A stretch of DNA of 64,000 nucleotides. It comes from Mimachlamys varia. Lineage: Eukaryota > Mollusca > Bivalvia > Pectinida > Pectinidae. The first letter of the stretch is position 1, and every line of letters starts with the position of its first letter. Positions 11,095 through 21,907 of this stretch are shown in pieces. The notes under the pieces were generated by a model, which saw only the letters and a program-made list of their open reading frames with translations, was not told the origin of the DNA and searched no databases. The position numbers were made by a program, and so were the translations under genes. Where the stretch lies: NCBI GenBank assembly GCA_947623455.1, contig OX392538.1, forward strand, positions 4,960,001 through 5,024,000. The letters are read 5' to 3'.

Positions 11095-12440
11095 AATAAT
11101 CAGAGAATACTGAAGCGTAAAAACCCCATAATCTGAACTCAATTTCGATTAAAGGAGGGGCAACATATGGACAAAAATAACATATTTACATGGAGACCCC
11201 TGCAAAAGTAGAAGAGTAACACACCAGGTGTTCCGGAAGAGTAAGCGTCTTCTGCTTTATCGACTTTCAGTATGTAAATCCTGGTCGCATCTAAGTAAAC
11301 AGCAATCCTCAAACGAGAACCGAGTCATCATTGTCAATCACAACGATTAAGCACACTAATAAGCATACTCAAAAACGTTCATCTTCATATCACACAGATA
11401 AGCATATTTTTCAATGAGACAAAATGGCAACCTTAAAACTTGTTCATAGTTCTGATCAACCTTCCTCTCTCGAATCCCTATGTTGTAAGCTTCTTGGTCA
11501 GCAGTCGACATCGGGCACAGAAATGGAAAAATCACGACCGGAAAATCGAAAAGGGACATCATGATAGACTTCACCCACTCTGAAAGCGAATCCAATTAGG
11601 CATAATCACGTTTAGCCCATTGTCTGGCATAATCTTCCACCGAGCAAAAAGTTTTTAAAATCCCAATTGATGGATTGAGTCTCTCCCGTAGCTTCATGTT
11701 AGGAATGATATTCAGATTACCAGTTACTGTGTTTCCAGCTAAATCATAGCAATAAGAAGATGAAGAACATGAACATGCTGAAAGAGGAGTCATTTTAATC
11801 ATTTTGATTTTCAACAATATTCAATTGTTGCAGTGTTTGCTTATAATTGAAAAGCTTAGGTACCGTAGGTTTATAATAACTGTTGGAAATAATTGGAGTA
11901 CCTGTATATCGGAAGTATGTATGTTAGCTTGAACAGATTTTTGGTGCAAGATATTGCTGATATTAATCGAATCAATCCCCTTATTGGCAAATTCGACTTT
12001 CATGAAATGTCGAGTCGATGGCGCCTCTTGGCTGTCTTTTCAAACAGACTTGAGCAGTCGAATTACCGCCACATCGTCAATAATCTTATGGAGCCTCGCC
12101 GCTAGTTGCCACAGGTCATCCGGAACATGTTTTGTTCGAGTCGTTTGCAGAGTTCGTTAAGCAGCCCGGAGAAGCGCATACAACGTTGTCCTGACGTGGT
12201 GTACACCTAATTGTCTTTTTAAAGTATTCATCAGGTCTTCAAACGCCACGATGTTTTCCGTCGGACTGTTGTAATGTCGATGTCCATGACTACGATGGCG
12301 TCTCCTTTGATGAATAAAACAAGGCATTACATTTGTTTGACTGCATCAAAGACTCGATAAGTTTCCTACCGAATCTATACGATCATTGCATCTAATACAG
12401 TGTTCCTCATGCTGTCAATGGTACAGAGTGCTGAGAGTTG
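11095..12440 (-). pseudogene. Internally deleted YIDD-type retroelement, N-terminus joined to C-terminus
   Basis: Read on the minus strand from about 12330, the frame gives HYNSPTENIVAFEDLMNTL, then an in-frame stop, DDLWQLAARLHKIIDD, a second stop, and GIDSINISNILHQKS (11880-12000). After a frameshift, 11817-11596 gives NTVTGNLNIIPNMKLRERL and VEDYARQWAKRD. DSLSEWVKSI (11595-11566) is then joined directly to DFPVVIFPF and the C-terminal LIEKY-AYLCDMKMNVFEYAY and stop (11356). The whole catalytic RT region is deleted between these two points. The 3' UTR follows to about 11095. This copy shows the N-terminal part of the family that the other copies lack. Confidence 0.7.
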
Positions 12441-12523
12441 GATTATTTATAGGGTGGTTATTGTTTTCCAAGATACGGACTGTAGTAGAAAGAATGGAAT
12501 GGTCATGGAAGCTGAAATGTTGA

Positions 12524-13097
12524 TGTAACAGGGTGATATATATTTATATTGTACTGTTATATATATATATCTAAATTGTGTAAGAATGATATTTTGGGTG
12601 TTTAGATTATGAAAGATTGGAGTGTAAGAATCTTGAATTGAATGGTTGTGACAAAGTATAGTTGTGTGATGAAAGAGAGTGGCTTCTCAGGACCCTGTGT
12701 TATTTACCTGTATGTAAGAATGTGTGGAATGCGAGTACTTTAAGTCACCTGACATCTACGGACATTTTCATTGGTCATCGCTAACAACTGCATGATTTTT
12801 AACTTACTAATATGACTCAGCACCAAGGTATTGAAGGAGCCAGGTCCATTTTGGATCCTGTAGGATTTTCATAATTTGGCAAAAGAATTATAAGAGAACT
12901 GGTAAACATGTAACTCCTTAAGTACTGAGTCAACTTAGCTGCCTTCATGTTAACATCATAGCAGATTAGACCAAAGGGAAATTCTGTTAACCCCCGCAGG
13001 ATCTGTGGGGGTTTTTAATACACAGAATAAACAGAGAAACTGAACCCAACAGTGTTGTGGATTTATTCGTGATCCCGCCCAATATAGCACTGTAACA
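12524..13097 (+). repeat. 5' LTR
   Basis: It starts TGTAACAGGG and ends CTGTAACA (TG...CA). It contains a TATATATATATATC stretch near the start, a second candidate TATA-like AATTATAAGAG, a GC-rich hairpin CCCCCGCAG-GAT-CTGTGGGGG and a poly(A) signal AATAAA at 13026-13031. The hairpin and poly(A) signal near the 3' end suggest that R/U5 lies in the last roughly 120 bases. Confidence 0.93.
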
Positions 13098-13099
13098 AA

Positions 13100-13113
13100 T
13101 GGCGCCCAACGTG
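13100..13113 (+). other. Primer-binding site, tRNA-Lys type
   Basis: TGGCGCCCAACGTG begins two bases after the LTR. It is the reverse complement of the 3' end (CACGTTGGGCG plus CCA) that I recall for animal tRNA-Lys(CUU). Fourteen bases match before the pairing ends. Confidence 0.75.
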
Positions 13114-14430
13114 TTTAAACCTTTGGATGTTGCGGAGTGTGACCGATAGAGGGCAGTGAGTGAAATCTACTTCCGGTCTACATGTATAATCTAATTCCGG
13201 TGTTGACAATTCGCAAGAGCCTGTGTTGTGTTCTTACCATGAGTTCCTCATTGAACTTGCTGAGATATTAAACATCAAAGCGGTAAGATAAACTGTGTTG
13301 TTACTGTTTCCTGTTATACAGTCACATATTATTGACATATGATGTCGTGATCTGGTATTCTACATTCGTGATCTTGTTGTACTCTACATTGAGGAGAACA
13401 CTTTGTTAGGTGGATACCATTGCCACATGTGTTTTATAGTCCATTGACTGACCTTGAACTCAGCTTTATGTCTACATCCTGAAGTGAAGAGACTTATATA
13501 TACTTACCTGTATTTCCTGGATCAGTGCAGAAAAATTGACATTTTCCAATTTAATTGTGTTGCTGCTTATCATTGATATATTCATATTATTATTGATTTA
13601 GAATATTGACATAGATCTATAGATATGATTGGAGAGTGAAAGAGAAATATTACATGCATTCATATTTCTTTTGGTAGTTGTATTTATATATAGTGATTAG
13701 TCTAGTAATTCCCTTTCTACATTGATGTAAACCAGCAACATAGACCGCTTACTTATATATAGGCCTAGATTGTTGTATTTTTTTTTCTTGTAGTCAGTGT
13801 TTCATTATTTTTTTTACAGATTTCATTTATCTGAAAGATTGAAATCTACATAGTTTTTTGTAGTGGGAGAGATGTATACATTTAGATAACAGTTTGATTT
13901 ATTTTTTTTCTTCGAATAATCTTAAACATTCTGTAGATTTTTTTTATTTTTGCTCTAATTTTTGTTCAAAAATTCCTATATATCTTGATAGAATAATTTT
14001 GGGTTTTGATTTTTTTTCAAAATAGCTATTATACTTTATAGTTAACAGATATATTGGTAATTTGCACTTAACTAACATTTAACATGTACTAAATAAGGTT
14101 TGACCTGTGACCGACCTTGACTTTGTATATTATTGGTTGAGTGTGTATTTATTTTGGGACTTGTTCTTTAACATTGACTGTTGAATTTCAGTGTGTGATA
14201 GAGATTGAATTTTGATTATAGATTTGTCTCTGATTTGGATTTGTGTTTACAATTCATACATTTTGTGTTTATGTGAAATATTCTTATGGACATTGTATCT
14301 ACACATATATGAATTGATTTCTTTGCAGCTTTGATATTGTATTTTGTTTTTCTCTGATTTGAAAAAAATTCTTTGTTCACTTTTGGATATTGTGTATATT
14401 AAGTGTGGTACCTGTGTTTATTTCAACATC
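13114..14430 (+). other. Long untranslated leader of the LTR element
   Basis: About 1.3 kb of T-rich, AT-rich sequence without an open frame lies between the primer-binding site and gag. It has many ATG and stop codons, so gag translation probably needs leaky scanning, internal entry or a spliced leader; none of these can be shown from sequence alone. Confidence 0.6.
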
Positions 14431-15522
14431 ATGTCGGACGGAGATAAATTACAACAATTTCTACAGGGAATGGATGTGAAACCAAATTTAGAATCACAGG
14501 AGGATTTTCGTCAGTGGCTACTGGACTATGCTAACAAAGGAGCCAAGTCGAAAGTTTCTCAGGATGGGAGGCCGCTTGTTCAGGGTGGAGCTGAAGGTGG
14601 TGCCAATGTTTCCCCACAGGTGGTTACCCATCAGCGTCCAAGAATTTCACAATTTCATGGTACAGTTGACAAGAAGGACCAGGTGACATACGAGCAATGG
14701 AAATATGAGGTGAACTGGCTGAGGGATAGTGATACCTATACCGAGGATGAGGTGGACTTAGCAGTCCGTCAGTCGTTGAAGGGTGAGGCTGCTGGGGTAG
14801 CACGCCGACTTGGTCCGGAGGGTAATTTGACCACTCTACTAGGAAAGATGGACAGTGTGTATGGTGTTGTGGAATCCAGAGAGTCACTTTTGGAGAAGTT
14901 CTACAGTGCATTTCAGCAGGAAAATGAAAATGTGTCTACTTGGGGATGTCGACTTGAAGAGTTACTGGATAAGGCCAAGCAGAAAGGAGAAGTGGGGCCC
15001 GGAAATCTCATGGAGATGCTCCGTGCCAAGTTCTGGAGTGGACTTAGACAGTCACTCCGAGATGTATCTGGACACAAGTTCGACACCATTCCAGAGTTTG
15101 ATGCACTTCGTGTTGCCTTACGCCAGATAGAGTATGACCACACACTAGATCCAAAGACCAGTGGAGTTAAGAAACCCAGCACATCCAAGATGGCCACTGC
15201 AGTACCTGGGGAACCTGATAAGATAGATGAGCTTAAGGCAATGATAAACCAGCTGACAGTGGACATGGGGAAACTGAAGAAGGAAGTTGGACAAGTAAAG
15301 GGTAATAGAGGTGAGTATCATCACAAACCTAAGCCAGATCAACAGAATGTAAAGGGAAACAACTCACACCATGACCTACATTATGACTCGGAGGAACGTC
15401 CAGAACCAGTTTGTTGGAGGTGCGGACAAACTGGCCATTTTAAAGTTGGCTGCCGTGTTAGACTGGACCATTCAAGGAAAAGTTTAAATGGGAAACAGTC
15501 TACCGGGAAGGGTCAACAGTAG
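14431..15522 (+). CDS. gag: Gag (capsid/nucleocapsid) of the Ty3/Gypsy element
   Basis: The preferred start at 14431 (MSDGDKLQQF) gives 363 residues. An in-frame ATG at 14344 would add 29 residues that look like leader translation. The central part, about residues 65-250, is helical and charged, with WKYEVNWLR and GEAAGVARRL blocks, in the style of Ty3/Gypsy capsids including the PNMA-like group (inference). A coiled-coil-like segment follows, and near the end is one CCHC zinc knuckle, C-x2-C-x4-H-x4-C (CWRCGQTGHFKVGC, residues 328-341), for RNA binding. The last 61 bases overlap the pol frame. No premature stops. Confidence 0.92.
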   Translation: MSDGDKLQQFLQGMDVKPNLESQEDFRQWLLDYANKGAKSKVSQDGRPLVQGGAEGGANVSPQVVTHQRPRISQFHGTVDKKDQVTYEQWKYEVNWLRDSDTYTEDEVDLAVRQSLKGEAAGVARRLGPEGNLTTLLGKMDSVYGVVESRESLLEKFYSAFQQENENVSTWGCRLEELLDKAKQKGEVGPGNLMEMLRAKFWSGLRQSLRDVSGHKFDTIPEFDALRVALRQIEYDHTLDPKTSGVKKPSTSKMATAVPGEPDKIDELKAMINQLTVDMGKLKKEVGQVKGNRGEYHHKPKPDQQNVKGNNSHHDLHYDSEERPEPVCWRCGQTGHFKVGCRVRLDHSRKSLNGKQSTGKGQQ

Positions 15523-15526
15523 GCTG
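15483..15526 (+). promoter_or_regulatory. Programmed -1 frameshift signal between gag and pol
   Basis: In the gag frame the codons read xxT TTA AAT, the canonical X XXY YYZ slippery heptamer TTTAAAT at 15483-15489. After six bases, CAGTCTAC (15496-15503) can pair with GTAGGCTG (15519-15526) in an 8-bp stem with one G-U pair and a 15-base loop. The stem covers the gag stop codon (15520-15522). The pol frame is exactly -1 to gag and has no stop from 15462 on, so a shift here yields an uninterrupted Gag-Pol. Heptamer, spacing and frame all fit; function is inferred. Confidence 0.8.
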
Positions 15527-18500
15527 GCAGGGAGAGAGGAGGCCCAACTCACATTCAGCACAGTTAGTTGGCGAATGTAACGAAACACTTGTTTCTATTT
15601 CCGGAGTTAAAGCATTAGCTTTACTTGATACAGGATCGACAGTCTCAACGGTAAGTGAGAGTTTTTATCACACACATCTGAGTCACCTTGATTTAAATCC
15701 GATTACCCAGTTATTGGACATTGAGTGTGCTGGTGGGACTTCCTTACCTTATACTGGATTTATAGAGACCGAGCTGGATCAACTACCTGGACTCGAAGGA
15801 CAACCATACACCTGTTTGTTTTTAGTGGTACCGGACAGCAGGTATAACCGTGCTGTACCTCTGCTATTGGGAACCAATGTACTTATCGAAGCTTTGAATG
15901 GAAGCAGACGTAATCATGGCAACAGGTTTATGCAGGACCAAAGTATGGAGACCCCATGGTACCTTACTTTCCGATGTTTGATGCTACGTTCCAGAGAACT
16001 TAGAAGGAGAAATTTCCGCCTAGGAAATGTGAAGCTAGCAGAAAAGGGGAATGTTACTATACCTTCCAACTCTAAGATTACCGTTAGAGGAGTAGTGGAG
16101 AAACCAGTGAACTACATTCCAACGTGTGCTCTCATTCAACCTGCTACCACACCAGTACTACAAGACTTGGACATTACTCCGGAGCTCATCCACTACGATT
16201 TTCGAGATATGGAGCATTATGTACCGGTTACCATCGCTAATGTCAGTGTAAGGAATATCACCATACCATCCAAGTCCATTGTAGCAGAGCTGCACCCAGT
16301 ATCTGTTGAAGGATCTTTAGAAGATTACCCTGTTCCGGAGAAGAAATCAGACTTCAGAAGCTTATTGAATCTAGATACAGATGCGATGTCAACGGATCAG
16401 CGACAACAAATAGACAACATTTTACAGGACTATGCTGATGTGTTTTCAACTGGAGATTTGGACTTAGGACACTGTACTCAGACAGAACATCGGATAGACA
16501 TGACGGATGACACACCATTTCGTCAGAGATTTCGGAGGATACCCCCAGCCATGCTGGAAGAGGTGCGAGACCATGTTAGACAGCTTGCGGCTTGTGGAGT
16601 TATCAGACGCTCCCACAGTCCTTGGGCATCATGTGTTGTGTTGGCTCGAAAGAAAGATGGCAGTCTAAGGATGTGCATTGACTATAGACAGCTGAACAAC
16701 AGGACAATCAAAGACTCCTATGCCCTACCCAGAATAGAAGAAATCCTAGACTCTCTACATGGCTCCAAGCACTTCAGCGTACTTGACATGAAGAGTGGCT
16801 ATCACCAGGTGGAGATGTTTGAAGACCATAAACAGAGGACAGCTTTCACTGTTGGACCTTTAGGACTATGGGAGTATAACAGAATGCCATTCGGTCTAGT
16901 GAACGCCCCAGCAACATATCAGAGACTCATGGAGGACTGTTTAAAGGAGTATGTCGGAACCATATGTTTCATATATTTGGATGACATCATCATTTATTCA
17001 AAGGACATAGCTGAGCACATACATCGTCTGGAGTTAGTGTTACAGAGGTTGAGAGAAAATGGCATCAAGCTTTCACCAAAGAAGTGCACCTTATTTAAAT
17101 CCAGAGTGAAGTACTTAGGATTCATCGTGTCGGAGAATGGAGTGGAAGCTGATCCAGAGAAAACAGAGAAGATTGCAGAATGGAAAACACCTGGAAATGC
17201 TGAGGACTTGAGGAAATTTCTTGGATTCGCCGGGTATTACAGGAAATTTGTACGAAATTTCTCTACTATTGCCAAGCCATTAAATGAGCTATTGCCACCT
17301 ACTCGGACCAAGGAAAAGAAATCCAAGAAGAAGGATATAGTGTCACCGGAATGGAGATGGGGAAAAGAACAGCAGGAATCCTTTGATGAGCTGAAGACGA
17401 TACTTACGACGCCTCCAGTTCTTGGCTACCCAGATCTTGAGATACCGTTCGAGATTCACACCGACGCGAGTGGGAAAGGGCTTGGAGCCATTCTCTACCA
17501 GACACAGGATGGTCTCAAACGTGTTATCAGCTATGCCAGCAGGGGACTGACCAAATCGGAGCGCCGATACCCAGCTCATAAACTGGAGTTCTTGGCACTG
17601 AAGTGGGCTATAACGGACAAGTTTTCAGACTATCTGTATGGAACAACATTCACAGTAGTAACCGACAATAACCCATTGACCTATGTACTAACCACCGCAA
17701 AACTAGATGCAACGGGACACAGATGGTTGGCTGCACTTTCATCCTACAACTTTGCCATAAAGTATAGACCTGGACGGAATAACATAGATGCGGATACCTT
17801 ATCCAGGATGTCAGATGAAACGGATGGAGAGTTAGATGTGGACTCTGTCAGAGCTGTTTGTGGGAGGTTGCAGGGTGATGGGAGAGCTGATATCCTATCT
17901 ACGGATAAAGCCTTAGACGAGGATGATACAGTAGAGATGGAACAACTGACCTCAAGGGATTGGAGAGGGTATCAGACGAAGGATTCAGTATTACAGCCTT
18001 TCATTCATGCTGTCAGGGAAGGACGTAAACCATCCAGACACAACCTCAACACTAGACAGTTAGCCATATTGAGAAGTTTCAGTCACCTTCATTTGGAGAA
18101 CGGTGTGTTATACCGAGATATCGTCAAAGGAGAGGAAACCGTGAGACAACTGGTATTACCATCATCTATGGTTCAACGGGCATTACAGTCTCTACATGAT
18201 GACTTAGGACATCCAGGGAGAGACCGTACCCTGTCATTAGTTCAGGAACGTTTTTATTGGCCTGGTATGACGCGAGACATTGATGACTGGATAACTAAGT
18301 GCCAGAGATGTACTCGACGGAAAACACCAACAACTCAACGAGCACCCTTAGTGAATATCAGAACATCTCAACCGTTGGAATTAGTATGTGTGGATTTCCT
18401 GACTCTAGAGACATCAAAGGGAGGTTATCAGTACTTGCTAGTTCTTACAGATCATTTCACAAGGTACGCACAGGCCTATCCTACAAGGAACATGACAGCA

Positions 18501-19868
18501 AAGACCACAGCAGAAGTTCTATTCAACAACTTCTTCATCCATTATGGTTTCCCTATACGTCTACACTCTGACCAAGGACCAAACTTTGATGGAAAACTGA
18601 TTCACGAACTCTGTGAGATTGCAGGAATTAGAAAATCGAGGACAACCCCATATCATCCTAGTTGTAATGGCATGTGTGAACGTTTTAATAGGACTATACT
18701 CAACATGCTTGGAACCTTGGAACCAGAACAGAAATCTGATTGGAAGAAACATGTGGGACCTCTGGTGCATGCTTACAATTGTACACGGCATGAACAGACC
18801 GGATACAGTCCATTTTTCCTGATGTTTGGCAGGAAACCTCGACTTCCGTTGGATTTAGCCTTTGGAATTGACAGGGGAGATAAACATGTCAGCCATTCCA
18901 AGTACATTGATGAGCTACGTACCAAGCTGAAAACATCCTATGAGCTTGCGACCAAGAGTGCGGACAAAGCTAGAGAGAAACAGAGGGACCATTATAACCA
19001 GCGAATCAGGGGAGCCACTGTGCAGTGTGGGGATCGGGTACTTGTGAAGAAGTTGGTGCATGAGGGGAAGCACAAGATAGCTGATAGATGGGAGCAGGAT
19101 GTGTACCTGGTTAAGGAACAGCCAAATATGGAGGTACCAGTTTTTGTGGTGAGACCAGAGAATGGAAAAGGAAGGACCAGGAAGCTACATAGAAATCTGC
19201 TATTGCCAGTTGGAGATTTATTTGACACAGATTCTGATGGACCAGAGAAACATGAGACAGTACCGGAGAAACATGAGACAGTACCGGAGAAACCAGACAG
19301 ACGTAAAGAAAGAAGTAGGACTACGGGAGAAGTTAGAGAGGAATCCAACTCAGGAAATGATTCCGAGACGGATGACGAGGATGATGACTACTTTGTAGTC
19401 ATAGATGGTTCTACACCCACAGTGTTAGGCACCCCATTTAGTGCTATAGATGATACTGGGGATGAGCAGGACCAAGATGTTTCCTCGAGTACTGAAGACG
19501 TAGCAGTACTTGATGAAGCTGGAGGTGAAGACAGTGCTGATGGCGATCAGAACTCTATAGCAGAGACCCACCAGTCTGAACCTCAGGAGGACGTCATCTC
19601 CCAGGGAGGGGAGGGGGCGGCATCGAGTAATGCCGAACAGAAGAGTCCTGGAAAACCAGTACCCGTACCTAGGAAATCTTCACGGAAACGTCAACAACCA
19701 AAGTGGCAAACGTCAGGACAGTTTATTATGAGCCAAGCTTCAACCACACAACCTGAGTGGATGTTGAGGGCTACATATCTACAGGAACTTAGTAGTGGAG
19801 GAACCCTGGGAAGTATGCCTGAGAGAGTCTTGGACTCTTTGCTATCAATCGTTAGTGGTGGAAATTGA
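15489..19868 (+). CDS. pol: Pol polyprotein: protease, RT, RNase H, integrase
   Basis: Taken from the frameshift point the product is 1459 residues; the first in-frame ATG (15714) would cut off the protease active site. Aspartic protease: LLDTGST, Asp at residue 47. Reverse transcriptase: RMCIDYRQLN, MPFGLVNAP and catalytic YLDD at residues 496-499. RNase H: HTDASGKGLG with Asp 659, followed by VVTDNNPL. Integrase: an HHCC zinc-binding region from about residue 903 (HDDLGH ... CQRC), then a DD35E core Asp 969, Asp 1028, Glu 1064 (exactly 35 residues between the last two), and a C-terminal LHRNLLLP block like the GPY/F end. A roughly 200-residue acidic tail contains a doubled KHETVPE. All key residues are present. 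Confidence 0.95.
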   Translation, partial: WETVYREGSTVGWQGERRPNSHSAQLVGECNETLVSISGVKALALLDTGSTVSTVSESFYHTHLSHLDLNPITQLLDIECAGGTSLPYTGFIETELDQLPGLEGQPYTCLFLVVPDSRYNRAVPLLLGTNVLIEALNGSRRNHGNRFMQDQSMETPWYLTFRCLMLRSRELRRRNFRLGNVKLAEKGNVTIPSNSKITVRGVVEKPVNYIPTCALIQPATTPVLQDLDITPELIHYDFRDMEHYVPVTIANVSVRNITIPSKSIVAELHPVSVEGSLEDYPVPEKKSDFRSLLNLDTDAMSTDQRQQIDNILQDYADVFSTGDLDLGHCTQTEHRIDMTDDTPFRQRFRRIPPAMLEEVRDHVRQLAACGVIRRSHSPWASCVVLARKKDGSLRMCIDYRQLNNRTIKDSYALPRIEEILDSLHGSKHFSVLDMKSGYHQVEMFEDHKQRTAFTVGPLGLWEYNRMPFGLVNAPATYQRLMEDCLKEYVGTICFIYLDDIIIYSKDIAEHIHRLELVLQRLRENGIKLSPKKCTLFKSRVKYLGFIVSENGVEADPEKTEKIAEWKTPGNAEDLRKFLGFAGYYRKFVRNFSTIAKPLNELLPPTRTKEKKSKKKDIVSPEWRWGKEQQESFDELKTILTTPPVLGYPDLEIPFEIHTDASGKGLGAILYQTQDGLKRVISYASRGLTKSERRYPAHKLEFLALKWAITDKFSDYLYGTTFTVVTDNNPLTYVLTTAKLDATGHRWLAALSSYNFAIKYRPGRNNIDADTLSRMSDETDGELDVDSVRAVCGRLQGDGRADILSTDKALDEDDTVEMEQLTSRDWRGYQTKDSVLQPFIHAVREGRKPSRHNLNTRQLAILRSFSHLHLENGVLYRDIVKGEETVRQLVLPSSMVQRALQSLHDDLGHPGRDRTLSLVQERFYWPGMTRDIDDWITKCQRCTRRKTPTTQRAPLVNIRTSQPLELVCVDFLTLETSKGGYQYLLVLTDHFTRYAQAYPTRNMTAKTTAEVLFNNFFIHYGFPIRLHSDQGPNFDGKLIHELCEIAGIRKSRTTPYHPSCNGMCERFNRTILNMLGTLEPEQKSDWKKHVGPLVHAYNCTRHEQTGYSPFFLMFGRKPRLPLDLAFGIDRGDKHVSHSKYIDELRTKLKTSYELATKSADKAREKQRDHYNQRIRGATVQCGDRVLVKKLVHEGKHKIADRWEQDVYLVKEQPNMEVPVFVVRPENGKGRTRKLHRNLLLPVGDLFDTDSDGPEKHETVPEKHETVPEKPDRRKERSRTTGEVREESNSGNDSETDDEDDDYFVVIDGSTPTVLGTPFSAIDDTGDEQDQDVSSSTEDVAVLDEAGGEDSADGDQNSIAETHQSEPQEDVISQGGEGAASSNAEQKSPGKPVPVPRKSSRKRQQPKWQTSGQFIMSQASTTQPEWMLRATYLQELSSGGTLGSMPERVLDSLLSIVSGGN

Positions 19869-19946
19869 ATTCATTTTATTTTGTTTTATAAACCTGTGTT
19901 TATTGTACTCATTTACTGTAAATGACAAGGATGTCATTTCTTTTGT

Positions 19947-19956
19947 GAGAGGGGAG
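19947..19956 (+). other. Polypurine tract
   Basis: GAGAGGGGAG lies just before the 3' LTR start (19959), the expected place for the plus-strand primer. Confidence 0.8.
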
Positions 19957-19958
19957 TA

Positions 19959-20532
19959 TGTAACAGGGTGATATATATTTATATTGTACTGTTATATATA
20001 TATATCTAAATTGTGTAAGAATGATATTTTGGGTGTTTAGATTATGAAAGATTGGAGTGTAAGAATCTTGAATTGAATGGTTGTGACAAAGTATAGTTGT
20101 GTGATGAAAGAGAGTGGCTTCTCAGGACCCTGTGTTATTTACCTGTATGTAAGAATGTGTGGAATGCGAGTACTTTAAGTCACCTGACATCTACGGACAT
20201 TTTCATTGGTCATCGCTAACAACTGCATGATTTTTAACTTACTAATATGACTCAGCACCAAGGTATTGAAGGAGCCAGGTCCATTTTGGATCCTGTAGGA
20301 TTTTCATAATTTGGCAAAAGAATTATAAGAGAACTGGTAAACATGTAACTCCTTAAGTACTGAGTCAACTTAGCTGCCTTCATGTTAACATCATAGCAGA
20401 TTAGACCAAAGGGAAATTCTGTTAACCCCCGCAGGATCTGTGGGGGTTTTTAATACACAGAATAAACAGAGAAACTGAACCCAACAGTGTTGTGGATTTA
20501 TTCGTGATCCCGCCCAATATAGCACTGTAACA
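19959..20532 (+). repeat. 3' LTR
   Basis: 574 bases, the same length as the 5' LTR and without a visible difference when read side by side. Poly(A) signal AATAAA at 20461-20466. Confidence 0.93.
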
Positions 20533-20796
20533 TTGATATAAACATTGATTCTCGTCCCGGTTTACAGCCGAGCGATGACCATTCATTCTTTGTCATAACT
20601 GGCCTTTGGTTTCACTCAAATAAATCAACCCACAAAGAGAACACTTAATACCGTACACACATTGGATGACTGACAGTTCAATGGTTCAAAGTTTCGGGTA
20701 GTAAATTATTTTTATGGAAAGGAACTATTGAAAGACTTTACAGAAATAAGTATACCGCAAGTCTTACAATTTCTAATTCCACATTTAGAAAGGTTA

Positions 20797-21907
20797 TGTT
20801 ACAGTGCTATATTGGGCGGGATCACGAATAAATCCACAACACTGTTGGGTTCAGTTTCTCTGTTTATTCTGTGTATTAAAAACCCTGCAAGTACAAAGAT
20901 ACAAAACATTCACTCAATCGCTCACATACAGTACCTATAGTACATTGTATATTACATCAAGGGACATAACTCTTACATATACTTTATCTGACAATAATGC
21001 ATAATGGTGCATTTACTGATCAATTACTTTATGTGAAGATATTATATTACTTTTACAATGTACAAATCAATCCAATTACATTTACCTTTACATATCAATA
21101 TACATTTGATATGAAATTACATTACATTTAAATAACAAAATATACATAACTTATGAAAGAATATACTACATGAAAACTTACCCCACAGATCCTGCGGGGG
21201 TTAACAGAATTTCCCTTTGGTCTAATCTGCTATGATGTGAACATGAAGGCAGCTAAGTTGACTCAGTACTTAAGGAGTTACATGTTTACTGAAAATGAAA
21301 TTAACTATCTTATGAACAATACTATTCAACATGGTATAATTTAGAATATATAAATTATACATGTACAAATACTAAAAAATATACTTTATCCTTTGTCTTT
21401 ATGTTTAATCAGAATATTATGATTAAATAGTAAAATAATAATTGAAACCTAGCAAAATACCAATATTCTGCGAGTATTACAGAATATGCATATAATAATA
21501 ATAATAATACAAAAATGGTTAAAAACTCACTCAGTTCTCTTATAATTCTTTTGCCAAATTATGAAAATCCTACAGGATCCAAAATGGACCTGGCTCCTTC
21601 AATACCTTGGTGCTGAGTGATATTAGTAAGTTAAAAATCATGCAGTTGTTAGCGATGACCAATGAAAATGTCCGTAGATGTCAGGTGACTTAAAGTACTC
21701 GCATTCCACACATTCTTACATACAGGTAAATAACACAGGGTCCTGAGAAGCCACTCTCTTTCATCACACAACTATACTTTGTCACAACCATTCAATTCAA
21801 GATTCTTACACTCCAATCTTTCATAATCTAAACAACCAAAATATCATTCTTACACAATTTAGATATATATATAACAGTACAATATAAATATATATCACCC
21901 TGTTACA
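20797..21907 (-). mobile_element. Inverted solo LTR of the same Gypsy family, longer variant
   Basis: The block starts TGTTACAGTGCTATATTGGG and ends ATATCACCCTGTTACA, the reverse complement of the LTR ends. GTTAT flanks it on both sides (20792-20796 and 21908-21912), a perfect 5-bp target duplication, so this is a solo LTR insertion and not a piece of the neighbouring element. It is 1111 bp instead of 574 because two extra segments are present, about 20886-21184 and 21288-21530; either these were inserted or the short LTR form lost them. Confidence 0.85.

Larger units (their letters stand above)
12524..20532 (+). mobile_element. Full-length Ty3/Gypsy LTR retrotransposon (8009 bp)
   Basis: Two 574-bp LTRs that look identical by eye bound a tRNA-Lys-type primer-binding site, gag, a -1 frameshift signal, pol (protease, RT, RNase H, integrase) and a polypurine tract. 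Pol order PR-RT-RH-IN is that of Ty3/Gypsy. There is no env frame. The flanks carry TTGA on both sides (12520-12523 and 20533-20536), a 4-bp target duplication, or TTGAT if the terminal T is shared. Both long frames are open, so the copy is probably recent and may still be able to move. It separates the two complete secreted-protein genes. Confidence 0.95.

Noticed and set aside
14344..14430. Earlier in-frame ATG of gag
   Set aside because: The extra 29 residues look like translated leader, and MSDGD at 14431 gives a compact Gag start; the choice remains uncertain.
15714..15716. ATG at 15714 as the start of pol
   Set aside because: It would remove the protease active site (DTGS at 15627), which lies in the same open frame. 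The frame is open back to 15462, and a -1 frameshift signal explains expression.
19869..19958. An env-like gene between pol and the 3' LTR
   Set aside because: Only about 90 bases remain, containing the polypurine tract; there is no frame of useful length.
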